DNA from: Onchidella celtica | Lineage: Eukaryota > Mollusca > Gastropoda > Systellommatophora > Onchidiidae | DNA length: 64,000 bases | Direction: 5' to 3' | Assembly: GCA_963931925.1 (NCBI GenBank) | Contig: OZ007570.1 | Span: 26,525,804 to 26,589,803 of the forward strand | Part shown: positions 22,266-34,196 of the stretch, in pieces | How the letters are laid out: each line of letters opens with the position of its first letter | How positions within the stretch are numbered: the stretch's first letter is position 1 | Notes under the pieces: generated by a model | Seen by the model: only the letters and a program-made list of their open reading frames with translations | Databases searched by the model: none | What the model was told of the DNA's origin: nothing | Made by a program: the position numbers and the translations under genes

Positions 22266-22737
22266 CATTATCAATATAATTTGTAGCTGTATGTTAAACC
22301 ATAAGACACTGAAATGAGATCATACAGAAAGTAAAACTCTGGTAATGTCCAATTATTGTAGAATTTGTCAATTTGGAAAAAAAAGGGGCTATTGCTGCGA
22401 TTATTAACTACAAACAAATTTTGAAATGGTAAAATGTGATGAATAAATGTTAGCCAAGTGTGGTTGAAATTGCTTTCACTGTAATTTTCAAAGTAATGCA
22501 ACATCGCTTGAATAGCAACATGAAGGTTACCTTAAATCATATAGGCCGATGTGCATTAAAACTTGCTCACTTTCAGTCCAAAACGGTTTAGAGGATTTTT
22601 TTTAAAAATTCTTGGGATGAGCAAGACGAAATTTGGTGTTTGGGGTATTTGCTATTTTATGGTCTGCATGAGTAAGCAGGATTCTTGGATGATGGGGTTG
22701 AAAAACCATCATTAAACAGTAGGCCTACTATTAAATA

Positions 22738-23574
22738 GTGGAGTCCACGTAAATCAAACTTTTATAAACCGAATTTCTTTTAAATAGAAGTAATCTCAAA
22801 GTCCAGTTTTTTTTTTCTTCTTCATCAATATTAATCTTTCATGTATAGTTCGAATTCGAACAGACCAATTACCGATAATTCAAAGTCATTAAGCTCGCTC
22901 ACTTCAACGCAACTTCAAACTTCCCGCCCGCTGCAAACCTTAGCACCCACAAAAGCCCGGCTCAAACAGTTTTTAAGTCTTAGCACCCGTGATCCAGAGA
23001 AAGGAATGGTTAGGGTAATGTAATCCAGCGAGCAGGGCTGCAACAGGGCGTGAAACGGAAGGGAGAGGGTAAGAGTAGGGTCTTGTTGAAGTGCGTCATT
23101 TTGGTCATTCCTGGATTGAAAGGTCAGCCAACAAGTGGGAGAACGAAGAAGGCCTTCAGTCTTGCATTTGAACGTCATACATCTTACATGAGGGAATGGC
23201 TTTATCGATTGACGACGTCACAGTAGGCCTATATTAAACATACTACGTACCGGTACACGTACCCTGCCTACACAATACATGCAGTGAAGTTAAAGACAAG
23301 CAACAGTCGGCTGGCCAGAACAACTAGACCTAAGCCATTCAGTGCTACTTTCTTGTTTTACCACTACAGTATGGTCACTTTTGAAGAAAAACAATTTAAT
23401 TTAATCAAAAGATCTTAATTGTGCTTTGTGTGTGTGTGTGTGTGTGGGGGGGGGGGTGCAAGAAAGGGATGTAATTACCTATGTGGTTTGGGGCAAACAG
23501 CATAATAATGGTTATATCTCTGTTCAGAGGTAAATCAGACGCTGGTAAATCTAATCCGTTTCCGGACTCCACTG
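22738..23574. mobile_element. Pogo/Tigger-like MITE, copy 2
   Basis: The left end reads GTGGAGTCCACGTAAATC after a TA; the right end reads GGACTCCACTG followed by TA. The ends are the same family as the element at 20834-21480. It contains a (TG)n tract followed by a G run near 23428-23457. No ORF is recognised. Confidence 0.55.
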
Positions 23575-24930
23575 TAGTTAAAAGGCATCATTTTGAAGGG
23601 GGCTGGGGGGTGTCTGATCTGTTACTGGAAATGGGTATCACAGCCTATAGACCAGTAAGTAATCACACAGAAACGTGCAGTTTTAGCTAGAACATGTTAT
23701 AGGCTCTTGAGATTATTTTGTGTGTGTGTATTCATTGAGATAGAAATATGAGAAGGAAATCCATGAACCACTAATTTACACAACACCAGAACCTAGTCAG
23801 TCAATTTTTTGATGTTATAAATGGAAGTTAAATGTTCAGTCATTCTATATACTTGACAAATATTGACGTGCATTCTTTATTCCATATTAATTTTTTTTTC
23901 TTTCAATTTTTAATATTTTTTTGGTATATGTACAAATTTTTAATACAGATCGAACCAAGAATGTACTTACAGTAGCACATGTTGCAATTTCCTTCATATG
24001 TGAGAATGTATTGACAAGTATGTGAATCCAAGTGTCATATCGCCCAACATCATATTGTGATTGCATTGACATAATGGCCTGTTACATATTTCATACATGT
24101 AGTTTTGAGAAAAATGCATGAAAAATATTTATCTTGCTATTGTTTGTGTAGTGCATTATTTGCAAGGATGAACTGATTCATCGGTTTCTTGTTCACATGA
24201 CAGTGTTGGGTCAAAATATGGCAAAAACCAAAAAGTATAATGTTGCAAAGCCCTGGGCAAGAAATGATATTGAGAAACTTAAAGGAAAATCATTTTTGAA
24301 TTATTTCTTACATGAGGCTTTTAGTAACATACATCTTTTTCTTAATGCCATATTTTGTCTTTGCTTCAACTTCAAGCCTTGCTGCGCCCCCACAGATTTA
24401 CTGTTTTTTTGGTGTTTTTTTTACAATACCTTGATGGTGTTTGGTCTGACTTCAAGAGGAATATGAAAGATTAATGCATTTTGGGTTTAAGTCTGACTAT
24501 GATCATTTAGCCGTATGTTAGCACAGAGGAAAAATGAAATGTGACCCATCACACCCCAAATGGAATAGAAGTTGTACCAAGTGCATTGGAGATATTGGCC
24601 GAAAAGCCAAAGGTAATATTTATCGGTTCTGAGATGCCACTGGATTTTGAAAAGTTGAAGCATTTTTCTACCCTATTACTGTACATGTATTTTGTTTTCT
24701 TATAAGCTTCAAGTCTCATTTCAGTAGATAAATATGTTCTTAAAAGCATTTTAATTGTACAGCGACATGATCATGAAATCACTCCTCTCACTTTGTAGGT
24801 TACGCTGTCAGTGTAAGGACCATCCTCTAGGAAGATGAATATCTTGCATTTTATTTCTAATCATCCCATTGAGATAATTTTTTCACCATAATAAAGAGGA
24901 CTGGTTCAACTTTGTGAAAATAACTCTGAG

Positions 24931-25839
24931 GTGTCAAGATATGACCAATTCTATTCATGTGTGATGACAGGTCAGATGCAAGTAAAGTATGTACGAAAAG
25001 CTGATAATCCTATGGCTGGTCCATTTATTTTGTGCCATTTCTAAAACATCAGTTATGGCATTGTATGTTTTCCATAGATGTTTGATAATAATGCTGATTG
25101 CCTCACTGTTGTTACTAGAAATGATGATTTTTTAATTCAGATTGGTTGCGTTTTGTTTGTGATTACATAGATGTAAACTTCAATAAATTTTGCTGCTTCA
25201 AGCTGCATCCTCCAAATCATGCATTCTTGTTTACTTGTACATAGATGCACATTCACTCAGATATCCCATAAAGATGTACAGTAATTTTTCTTCCCATGTA
25301 TATGTACCATAGCTTTTATTGTAAAATTAGCATTTAAATTTACATGTGTTTTGTAAAATAAGTACATGTATTTAAATTTATATTTATGCCCAAGTCTCCT
25401 TAGAGATCTCCCATAGCCTGGCTCACTCAGAAGTTTCATTTCTTCTTGAACTTGTTTGTATTATAAATACATGCTGAGGTCATGCCCTATGTTTAGGATA
25501 TAACTCAAGAGAACAAAGTTTTATTTCAAAATTTCATTGGATGTTCATCAGTTTGATTGCCCACACATAAACAACATTTAAAAAATATTTGATAGGCCTG
25601 TTCATTACAAATAACATACTAAAAACTAAAAAGAAAATTATCAAAATGTGATTGAAGAGGAAAAGTAACAAAACTATTTTCTATTCATGTGTCTCTGTAG
25701 ATGTCTGTGGCAATATTTGAATATACCAATGCATTTTACCATAGTCTCTCGAAAGTGCTGTAATTTGGGGAATTTTGGGTCAGCAAAATACCATATATGG
25801 GAATCGTCTGTCTCAGGGCCGACCTCAGCCATTTTCAGA
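24931..25839. other. AT-rich non-coding stretch
   Basis: No gene, TIR or RNA is recognised. It ends where a LINE 3' fragment begins. Confidence 0.4.
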
Positions 25840-26190
25840 TTTTCATCTGCCCACGGATTAGATATATATTCAGAAGCAAATTTATTAGTAGTGCCCAGAT
25901 CAAGAATAATCATGGGAGAAAGAGCTTTGTCAGTGTGTGCACCTAAAATGTGGAACGACTTAACTGATCATGTGAAACATTCAAACAGCTTGATCCAATT
26001 CAAAAGAAAACTTAAAACAGCGTTGTTTACAAAAGCGTATACGCAGGATATGTAACATTCTTGAGACAGTGATTATGTATAGGTTGATGAAAATGTGTGG
26101 TGTGTGACTGAGAGAACTGTTAGGCGCTTTAGAGCACTCTTCTGTGAAATCAGGCACTATAAAAATGACTTATTTATTATTATTATCGTC
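25840..26190 (+). pseudogene. 5'-truncated LINE, C-terminal end and 3' UTR
   Basis: The open frame ending at 26055 contains LLVVPRSRIIMGERALSVCA and PKMWNDL followed by FKRKLKTALF, the characteristic C-terminus of non-LTR retrotransposon ORF2 proteins of the CR1/L2/Jockey type. A short 3' UTR follows (AGGCGCTTTAGAGCAC, then GGCACTATAAAAATGAC) and ends in an ATT-rich simple tail near 26190. Upstream reverse-transcriptase motifs are absent, as expected for 5' truncation. Confidence 0.7.
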
Positions 26191-26811
26191 AGGTGTTGAT
26201 AAAAATAACAAGGTTGCAGCAAAGTTCAGGCATGTGAGTGGTTCGGGTCTATTTTCAGCCCTGTGAAGATTTTCCAGTTCCCACCCATGTATAAATTTTC
26301 ATATTTTATAGACCAAGTGTAATACTGTTGTACTGCCAAACATTTATACCCAAGTTTATTTGTATTGAACTGAAATAAGACCTGAGAGACAGCGAGACAT
26401 GTACACTAGCAGAAAACAATAGTAGCAGAAAACTGAAAACAATCAGCTCTATGCAATTAACCTGAGGAAAAAAAAATGCCAGTGAGCTTTTTTACCTCAG
26501 AGGACTTACAAAATCTACCTTGTTTATTGTTATGTCTAGTAAATATTCTTGTAACTCGCAGTGCAAAATTTTACAATAATGAAGCGGTGCCATTTTGGAA
26601 CCTTCGTCTTTTTAAATAACATAAATGTGCAGTAGGCCCACAGAATTGAACAGCTACATGTAAGGTGTCAGTGAAGCACAGGTTACAACTCTAGATGTGT
26701 CCATTTTGGTGAAGTAATGAAACTCAAGTCTGTTTAGATTAGATATGCGTCCATTTGTGTGAGGTTGATTTTCAGTGCTTCACAATCCTTCATATTACTA
26801 CTGGGTTATAC
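26191..26811. other. Non-coding flank of P-element 2
   Basis: No coding region is recognised. Its last eight bases, GGTTATAC, are the left target-site copy of P-element 2. Confidence 0.5.
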
Positions 26812-29771
26812 CGTGGCCTTCGTAACTACATGGCCAAACACAATGCCGATATGCAGGTAAGTGACGTCACGGGATGAGGCGGTACCGTCTCAAGGCTGCG
26901 CTCTCTAGGCCAAGGCTACAGGAAACAAAGTTTGAATACCGGCACGAGTACCGGCACTATAACAATGCTTGTGTGTTGACTGCTGTTTCTTGTCTTTGTG
27001 TGGATTTATTAGACTTATTGTTATTCTCAAGATTGGACATTTGTTGTGTCGGTCTCACGTCTTCTCACGTCTTGGAGACCGCACACACAGTTACACTGGC
27101 ATATTTATGTGGTCAGTACCCTCCTAACAGTTAACCTTGTCTTTGTCTCCTCTCCACCTGTCCTAGGGTCGTTGTACATCGTGAGAAAGCAAAGTTCGTT
27201 GTCCGTCTTTGTTCTTGTTTGACTATATATGTAGGATGCCTGGGAGTCCCGTCAGTCGGTGTAGTAGACGTGTACTGTGCAATGCCTATCTGTACAGTGT
27301 TCATTTATATATGAAATTATTTCTGTGTATAACGTATACCTATACAGTGACAGTAACTTTCATATCCGTATATAGACTTTTGTGTGTCGATTAAATGTCA
27401 ACTCTGTATACCATACAGAAGGACTTGCGTTATTCTGTAATATTCTAAAAACCCCACGCACGACACCACAATATTCAATGTGAAAATGCCTAGAAAGTGC
27501 TGTGTTCCAGGTTGTAGAGGAAATTACGACGATGGTGAGAAAGTTTCTGTGTTTAAATTCCCGACTGAATCGACAAGGCGAGATCTATGGCTAAGTAAAA
27601 TTCCTAGAGCTGACTTTACTCCTACATCTCAGTCTGTTGTGTGTGCTAAACACTTTAGTGATCAGTTCCTCATCCGATCTGATTCTGTTACAAGACCAGA
27701 CGGAAGTGTTTTGACGGTGCAAAGATCAAAACCAAAACTTAGGGATGATGCTTACCCGTCAGTTTTTCCAAATTGTCCATCGTATTTGTCTGACGAACCA
27801 GCTCCAAAAAGAAAAACACCGGAGGAAAGGCATAGGGAGGCCCAGCAAAGAGATGAGGAATCATTTTCTGATTGGTTAGAAAGTGACAAAATAGTTACTT
27901 TTTCAGATTTTGGTAACAGTCTAAACAGTCATGTATCAGGGACCGTCTGGATTTATAGGCTACACAACAACGTTGAAAAACATGCCACTACCAGCACCAA
28001 TTTATCCGACGAAAAGGAAAGTCCATACTGGAGTTTTTACAATTTACAAGATTTACTTAGCAGCAAGCAAGCTTTAGTTTCGGCAATTAGAGTACATTCT
28101 GACATGCACGTAGAGATTTTCACACAAGAGAATACAGGTATTGTTCAAGTTCCAAACACATCTTTGAAATGGCTCTTTGGTCAGCAATCTCCCCTTATCC
28201 TCACACCCTGGTCACAGTTTGATACAATGCTATCACACTTCGCCACTGCCAGAGAGGCTTACAAGAAATTTCTTCCTACCTGTTAGATAAAAAAAAGTTC
28301 ATTTATATATTTTACTTGGCAAGTTCCAAACTGACAACCTTGAATTTAGATTTAGTCAGTACAGACAAATGAGTGGATGTAACTTCCACGTGTCGGTCCA
28401 ACAGTTACTTGAAGGAGAAAAAAAGCTCAAGCTAATTAGCGTCCTAAAACTGGTTTCAGCGTCCAAAGGGACTTTAACACTCAAAGATGTCACTGAACCT
28501 CTGGAGGAAACAGTTACCCAACTGAAAGATTCTTCAGCTCAACAGTATATAGAGTTTCTGCCATTGATCCCCGACTGTGAGAACGTCGAATTAACAGAGG
28601 AACAACAAAAAGCTTTAGTATTTGTGTCAGGTTATGCAGTCTCCAAAGTACTGCCGCGCACCAACTGTGACGACTGCAAGAACGAGTTCAGACTAGACAA
28701 AACGCTTCATGTGGAGGGGACTGATGATTGTTACACCTATTTGTCTGCTCTAGACAGAGGAGGTTTAGTGTGGCCGTCTGATCTTGCCGTGTCAATTATT
28801 ACAGAAGCTTTCAAAGTTTTTCAAGTTCTGGTTGGAAAAGATGACAGTGAGAATAAATTTCTGCAGACCACAAACCACAGAATAATTCTTTTGCAATTGT
28901 CCCTGCGAAGAGTTATGGATCTGGAATTATGTCAAGGAAAATGTGAAGAATGAGGGGTTCTTTATGAAGAGGTGGCTGCCAAATGTATCAAACCAGTGGT
29001 AAATATTTTCGTGAACAATTATTCTAAAAGCTTCTGTGACCAGGCATCATCTGCAAATACTTCAAGAAAAGTGAAGACGTTCACCAAAAGGATTTAGTTC
29101 TATCCGTCTGAGCAGCTCCTTATGTCCAGCTAAGGTAAAGCATCTTAGACTGTTCATGTTTGCAAGTTTCCTCTCACCATCTGTCTTTTCTCCTGTCTAT
29201 CAAGTGTGCATGTGCTCTCTCTCTCTCTCTCTCTCTCTCCTTTCCCTATTTTTCTCGTTTCTTTCCTTACCGACACGAAAGATATAGGAGTGGTGAACAC
29301 ATTATACATGTATTAAAATACAACAGTGGCCTAATTTATTATTATGTCGATATTTCCTTATTAAATATATCGGTATGCTGCTTAAGATAATAATATTATC
29401 ATCAACTTACTCAGGCTAGCAATATTGGTGTCTATAATGGTAGATAAGTGAAGTAAGTCGTCGGACAAACTCTAAGCCTTGGCTTCCCGTTGATCTATTC
29501 CGTTTTAAATAATAATTAATAGTAGTAGTCATTTTTTGTGGTCGAATTTTAATACTTGCAGATCTAGTGTAAACATTCTTTCATCTTAAGGCACATGCAT
29601 GCTACATCTTGCTTTGAGTAATACGACAACACAAGTACCGGTACGGTACACATTACGTTGGTACACTGATAATTATCAGGTTATCAAAACACCTCTGCCG
29701 AAAGCCGAGCATCGCCGCTTGCTGTGACGTCACGTGCCCGCTGTGTTTGGCCATGTAGTTACGAAGGCCAC
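26812..29771 (+). mobile_element. P-element-like transposon 2, internally deleted
   Basis: Terminal inverted repeats of about 30 bases: the left begins CGTGGCCTTCGTAACTACAT at 26812, and the right is its complement ending near 29771, with both reading on through CATGGCCAAACACA. GGTTATAC flanks both sides exactly (26804-26811 and 29772-29779), an 8-bp duplication. GTGACGTCAC recurs just inside each end. It encodes a THAP protein and a separate C-terminal fragment, but the catalytic middle is deleted. A (CT)n tract is near 29214-29240. Confidence 0.85.
27486..29097 (+). pseudogene. THAP-domain P transposase lacking catalytic core
   Basis: The ATG at 27486 opens a THAP zinc finger: C5, C10, C53 and H56 in MPRKCCVPGC ... 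VVCAKHF, with the expected P26, W35 and F57. The frame runs through a low-homology linker to a TAG at 28284-28286 (265 residues). About 25 bases on, another frame holds the C-terminal part: GKFQTDNLEFRFSQYRQMSG, which carries the Glu of the DDE triad, then VSGYAVSKVL and RGGLVWPS. An in-frame TGA at 28951-28953 precedes the last stretch, ending at 29097. The section with both catalytic Asp residues is missing. The intact THAP part could still bind element ends and act as a repressor, as truncated P proteins do in Drosophila; that is inference. Confidence 0.8.
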
Positions 29772-29779
29772 GGTTATAC

Positions 29780-30275
29780 TGTATCTTGTCATGGTTTCAG
29801 AGGCAAAATATGTTTCTGTTACGGTGTGCATGTATATAGTTGTGTACAGCCATTCAAAATAATGCTGAACATTTTTGCTTCAAAGTCTACGTTGATGTCT
29901 GTTGAATTTTTTTCTTATTTCATAAATTAACCAATTTCATTGTTACAAAGCAAAGGTTTGACCAGATTAAATAGAAAGCTAGCAGAATTATAGTTTGTGG
30001 TGGTGGGGGTAATTAACAATGATGCAGAATGTGTTTAGAGAGTTGCAGCCCCAGGGGCTACGGCCTGTAAAGATAAAGTTGGAGGACAGTCTACAATAGA
30101 TAATTCTGCATGCTTTTTATTTTGTTGTAGCTGAGCTTTGCACATGTTGTATTTTGTATCTTCTGATTGTAAATATTTTTAGAAGATGTGATAATTGTTT
30201 TTGACCAGTTCAGTTCATGAAAAGCCATCTGGTTTAGTGAAGCTGCAACATGTGATTTCTTAATTATTAATTCAG
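29780..30275. other. Non-coding flank
   Basis: No gene is seen. A weak pyrimidine-poor acceptor (ATTAATTCAG) at its end precedes the orphan exon. Confidence 0.4.
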
Positions 30276-30475
30276 GGAGGCAGAAGGCCTTTCAGAAAAA
30301 TGTAGGGAACATCCTGAACAGATACTACCGGCAGTGAATCACATCACCTTACTCTGGGACCAAGATACTTGGAATATTAAGGCCAAAACATCGGATAAGC
30401 TGGTGAAAATCAGCAAAATTACATCCTTGCTTCTTTTATGGGAGGTCATCAACACAGACTATGTGAAATCAATTG
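30276..30475 (+). CDS. Orphan exon of an unrecognised gene
   Basis: A 200-base block is bounded by an AG acceptor (30274-30275) and a GTAGAT donor (30476). One frame is fully open across it (66 codons plus 1 base at each end) and reads as ordinary globular protein: HPEQILPAVNHITLLWDQ, then SKITSLLLLWEVINTDYVKS. The other two plus-strand frames contain stops. I do not recognise the family. No partner exon with compatible phase (entry after two bases, exit after one) is convincing nearby; a weak downstream candidate begins near 33523. It could be an isolated exon of a gene with long introns, or a relic. Confidence 0.45.
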
Positions 30476-30933
30476 GTAGATGACTTAATTAAAATGATCC
30501 CTGCAGGATATAAAACATGTCACCTTGTGAGTGTATGTATCAGTAAAATGAGTGTCTAAAAAATGTTAAAAGCAGTTTTTACTCCGAGTGCTTTTTCAAA
30601 TCAGTATCATACCTCATAAATTCAGATTGCAAAAAAAAAGAAAAAATAGTTCAAATCAAGCAAGTTCATGAATTTTCAATGCTCTTATTATAATAAGATC
30701 ATATTTAACATACATATATGTGTAGCTGCCCTACAAAATGAGGTACTTTGTGCATTTTGGTGGTATGGAGATATTGGTGCATGTATTCACCAAATGGCAA
30801 ATGGGTTATTCAAAGTCCTTTATTTGGTAAAAAAAATTTTGCTGAAATTTAATTTGCAGGGAAGATATGACCTCTCAAAGACGGGGAGTGACACAACCAC
30901 AGAATTGAGAAAAACGTTTTTAAAGTTTCAGTG
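30476..30933. other. AT-rich stretch, no gene recognised
   Basis: It separates the orphan exon from a family A element. Nothing else is supported. Confidence 0.4.
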
Positions 30934-31913
30934 GGTACCCCAAACTGGACCGGTAAAGGGACGAAATCCCATTTTGGCATAATTTTAGGCCAACATTACA
31001 AGGCTATTACTGCTGTGTATTTATGTGAAATGCCATGTATCCTACATTAAAATAAAGTTCAGTCCTTCCTCTGACAAAATATACTTCCTTTTGGATTGTT
31101 TAATGTGTTACGCTGTGTGTTTTTATAGTTTGAACAGGACATAGTCTTGCCGTTTTCGCTCTGAGCTGCGCGTACCGAATTGACCCCCTCATAACAAAGG
31201 GTCGCGGCGGGTCAATATGATGTAGTGCACATGTTTGAAAACAACTCGCACAGAAAGCCAGATAAATGAGGTTTAATTCAATGTATTTTTCCTCGTGATT
31301 CAAGTTGAAATTCTTTTGAAATTCATTTGTTGAAAAGTTTGTAGACCGAGAAACTAGGGGAAACTTTTATTGATCAGGAGCAAAATAATACGCAAATAAA
31401 CCTCAGCCTTTGTATTATAAGGGGATGCCAAAATGAGACACGGGGCATGTTTGGTATCAATGCGCCGACTGTTTTTAGAGACCCACCCAATGCTTGATTT
31501 CGTCACCTTTATCCGACACTCAGTGCTAACTCAATGGTGACACGGCTGATCTTTTCAGTTAAAAAAAAACAAAATCATAATTTTTGTCTCCCCTGTAAGA
31601 GTTCACAAAAAAATGACGTTGCTTGTATGTTGTTTGTACCCCCCGAAAAAAATTAAGTGTACTGTACACCCTCTTGACTTGGATACTGAGAATTTTTAAT
31701 GCCGTGGCGCAATAATCCGTCATTTTATGGGAGATCAAAGTTGCTTCGCGGCTGATGATGACCACAAATTTTAAAAAATTCAAAATGACAACTTTCTTAA
31801 ATATGGAGATACAGAGACAAATTTGGTATCAAAATTCTTAGAATACTGAGATCTATCCATTGGAAGACAAAACTTATTGATATAGCCACTTTCCAAAATC
31901 AGTTTGGGGTACC
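30934..31913 (+). repeat. TIR repeat family A, full-length copy 3
   Basis: Ends are exact inverted repeats: GGTACCCCAAACTG at 30934-30947 and CAGTTTGGGGTACC at 31900-31913. The 980-base interior has no long ORF. It is the most complete member with copy 5 (43036-43983). Non-autonomous DNA transposon is the best description; I cannot name the superfamily, and a clear target-site duplication is not visible. Confidence 0.8.
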
Positions 31914-34196
31914 TAGATTCAGCTTTTAATCAATAATTATTGATGGTGACTGGGTTCAAAGTCAGTTTTGAGGCATTTGCCCTTCTCAAAAAGGGTTATT
32001 TTTGGAAAAGGAATAGTAAAGAGGTTAAACTTTTCTAAAATACTGAAAACGCAAAATCAATAAAATTGACCCTATGATGCCTTTGAACGATTTTCTCGAA
32101 TCAGGTAGATCTAGTGTCGAAATGTGCCTCATTTTGTCAGGCAGCTACACATATATAATGCAATAGAATTACCAAAAATGTTATCATGATTCATCAGTTA
32201 TCTCCCCTCAATAAATAAATACTTTGAATAAAACTTGTGAAAAAGGTGATTTCTTTAATTGAACTTGAGAAATTTTGTGATTTTTTTATATTTTTTTGGG
32301 AGTTATAAAACTAAAAAGCAAACAAAAAAAAAAAATCACAATCTCCAAAATTCAGCCAGTTTGTATGGCTTAACGATATAGTTATTTGCTGCATTTTTAT
32401 CAAGAAGTATGTATAAAAGAAAATTTGACATTAACTAAGCTTGTAAATTTACTGCCGTGTTTGATCTGCTGCACATTTTGTGACCTTAGTTCTTATTTGT
32501 TCTGTCTCCATTTTCTGAAAAACTAGAGATCTTCTAGTGTGTAGAAGAGATACAACAAATACACACTTTGACACCAGTTTAAATTTCGTTATGGCACTTA
32601 TCAAGCTGTTTCACAGTTCCGATTTATTCTAATTCCTAATAATAAAGCTGCAAACGTTTGATGTCAAATTTCTCAGTTGTGCCAAAGGTGGAGTTGGAAA
32701 AAATAAGAATTAACGTTGCAATGTATATATATGCATTTTTATAGCTAATCACATTATTCCATTATCTTTGGTGTTATATTCACTCGGTTGTACATGTATA
32801 AACTGTTGGTGATAAATTCTGATTTTGTCTTCTCATTTAATTTGAGGAAGAAAAAAAACTGTTTGATTGGATGTGGATGAAAACTTGGGAAAGTCCTGTA
32901 CACATATGATATTTTATAATATTAGCTAGTCTCCTAGCCAGTGGAATCTACATGGAGAGGTAACCTATTCAGGTTGCTATTGAGATAACATATGGACACC
33001 AAATGAGGACGTCATCAGTAACACTGTGCCAGTTGCATTATTGGGCATTGCATTTGTATCATAAGGATGAAAACTGCCTACTTCGGGAAACTCTTCACAA
33101 TCTACTATGGGGTGCATATTGCTAAACAGTTTTTTTTCTTTCTTTCTTATCCTTACAATGTACTGCATAATGTATCATATCTTATACACAAAAAAAGGGT
33201 GAAGGAGGGTAATAACATTATAACAAATCATTCATCATTCACAAAACAATTCAACACTTGAAAAATTGTCAAAATAATGAACTGTGCCAAACTGAAAGGT
33301 CCAATTTATATATGCTTAATATGATAACTTAAAAAATTGTCTGAATTGTTTTTAAGGATCGGTGCATTACAGCAAGTCTCGTTTTTAAGCACATGTCAGG
33401 CACTGCATTTCACTGTGAGTCTAGGAAAAATCTCACATATTTTGGGACCTGCAGTAAATGTTCAAAGTTCATTCAGGATGATAGGATTTTATTCTTCTCC
33501 ATGTCTACACAGCAGGTGAAACAGGAAGTATGTTGTCTCTGTGGTAACATTATGGCATAAGTCAAGAGCCAGACTTGCAGTGATTTTTCACGTTTTTCTG
33601 GATGTTAAGCCCAAAACTGTCATGTGAATGGAAAGTACATGCATCAATTGTCTCTGCAATAAAGCAGTAAAGAACTGACATCAAAAAGTTAATATTTGTG
33701 CACAGGATTTCACTATGACTAAACAGTTATATCGATTGTTCTCAAACCATGAAAAAAGAACTAGACCATTATGTTAGCCCTATGTCCATGTGTCTGAATA
33801 CAAGCTCAGGAGCACATGGTTCTACTAAGACAGCAAATGAAGAAACAGTGTGAATTGGATTAACATTGTATTTTTTATTGAAGCCAGCTTCTCAATTATT
33901 TTGATTATGCAAGGTACCTTCAAAGAAAACATTTCAATATGTCGACCCTGCATTGGTTATATATTCAAGTCAAGCTTGTGATGACAATGTCAAAATTGGG
34001 CAAAAAGAAAAGGTTGTATGTTGCAAAACCCTGCGTGAAAAATAAAACTCAAACGAAACAAAGCAAACTAAAGAGAAGACAGAAAATACACAAAATTTTC
34101 GGCTTTCGCCTTTATCAAGTGAAAAAAAATCGCACAATAAAAAACTTCAACAGGAAACGCACAGAAACGAAACGAAACAGTTTACTTAGCTGAAAA
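31914..34196. other. Long AT-rich stretch, no gene recognised
   Basis: No coding exon, RNA or element ends are supported here. A short open block after CTACACAG near 33523 could be an exon end but is too short to call. Confidence 0.4.

Larger units (their letters stand above)
20518..24930 (+). repeat. Family D copy 2, split by insertions
   Basis: Blocks matching 14776-15820 appear in order: about 20518-20830, 21485-21830 and 24790-24930. Between them lie a pogo-like element (20834-21480), a P-element fragment (21840-22265), a second pogo-like element (22738-23574) and unassigned DNA. No BIR-gene exon is repeated, so this is not a gene duplicate. Confidence 0.5.

Noticed and set aside
27480-27485. 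GTG two codons upstream as start of the THAP protein
   Set aside because: The ATG at 27486 directly opens the canonical THAP N-terminus; a GTG start is not expected in an animal gene.
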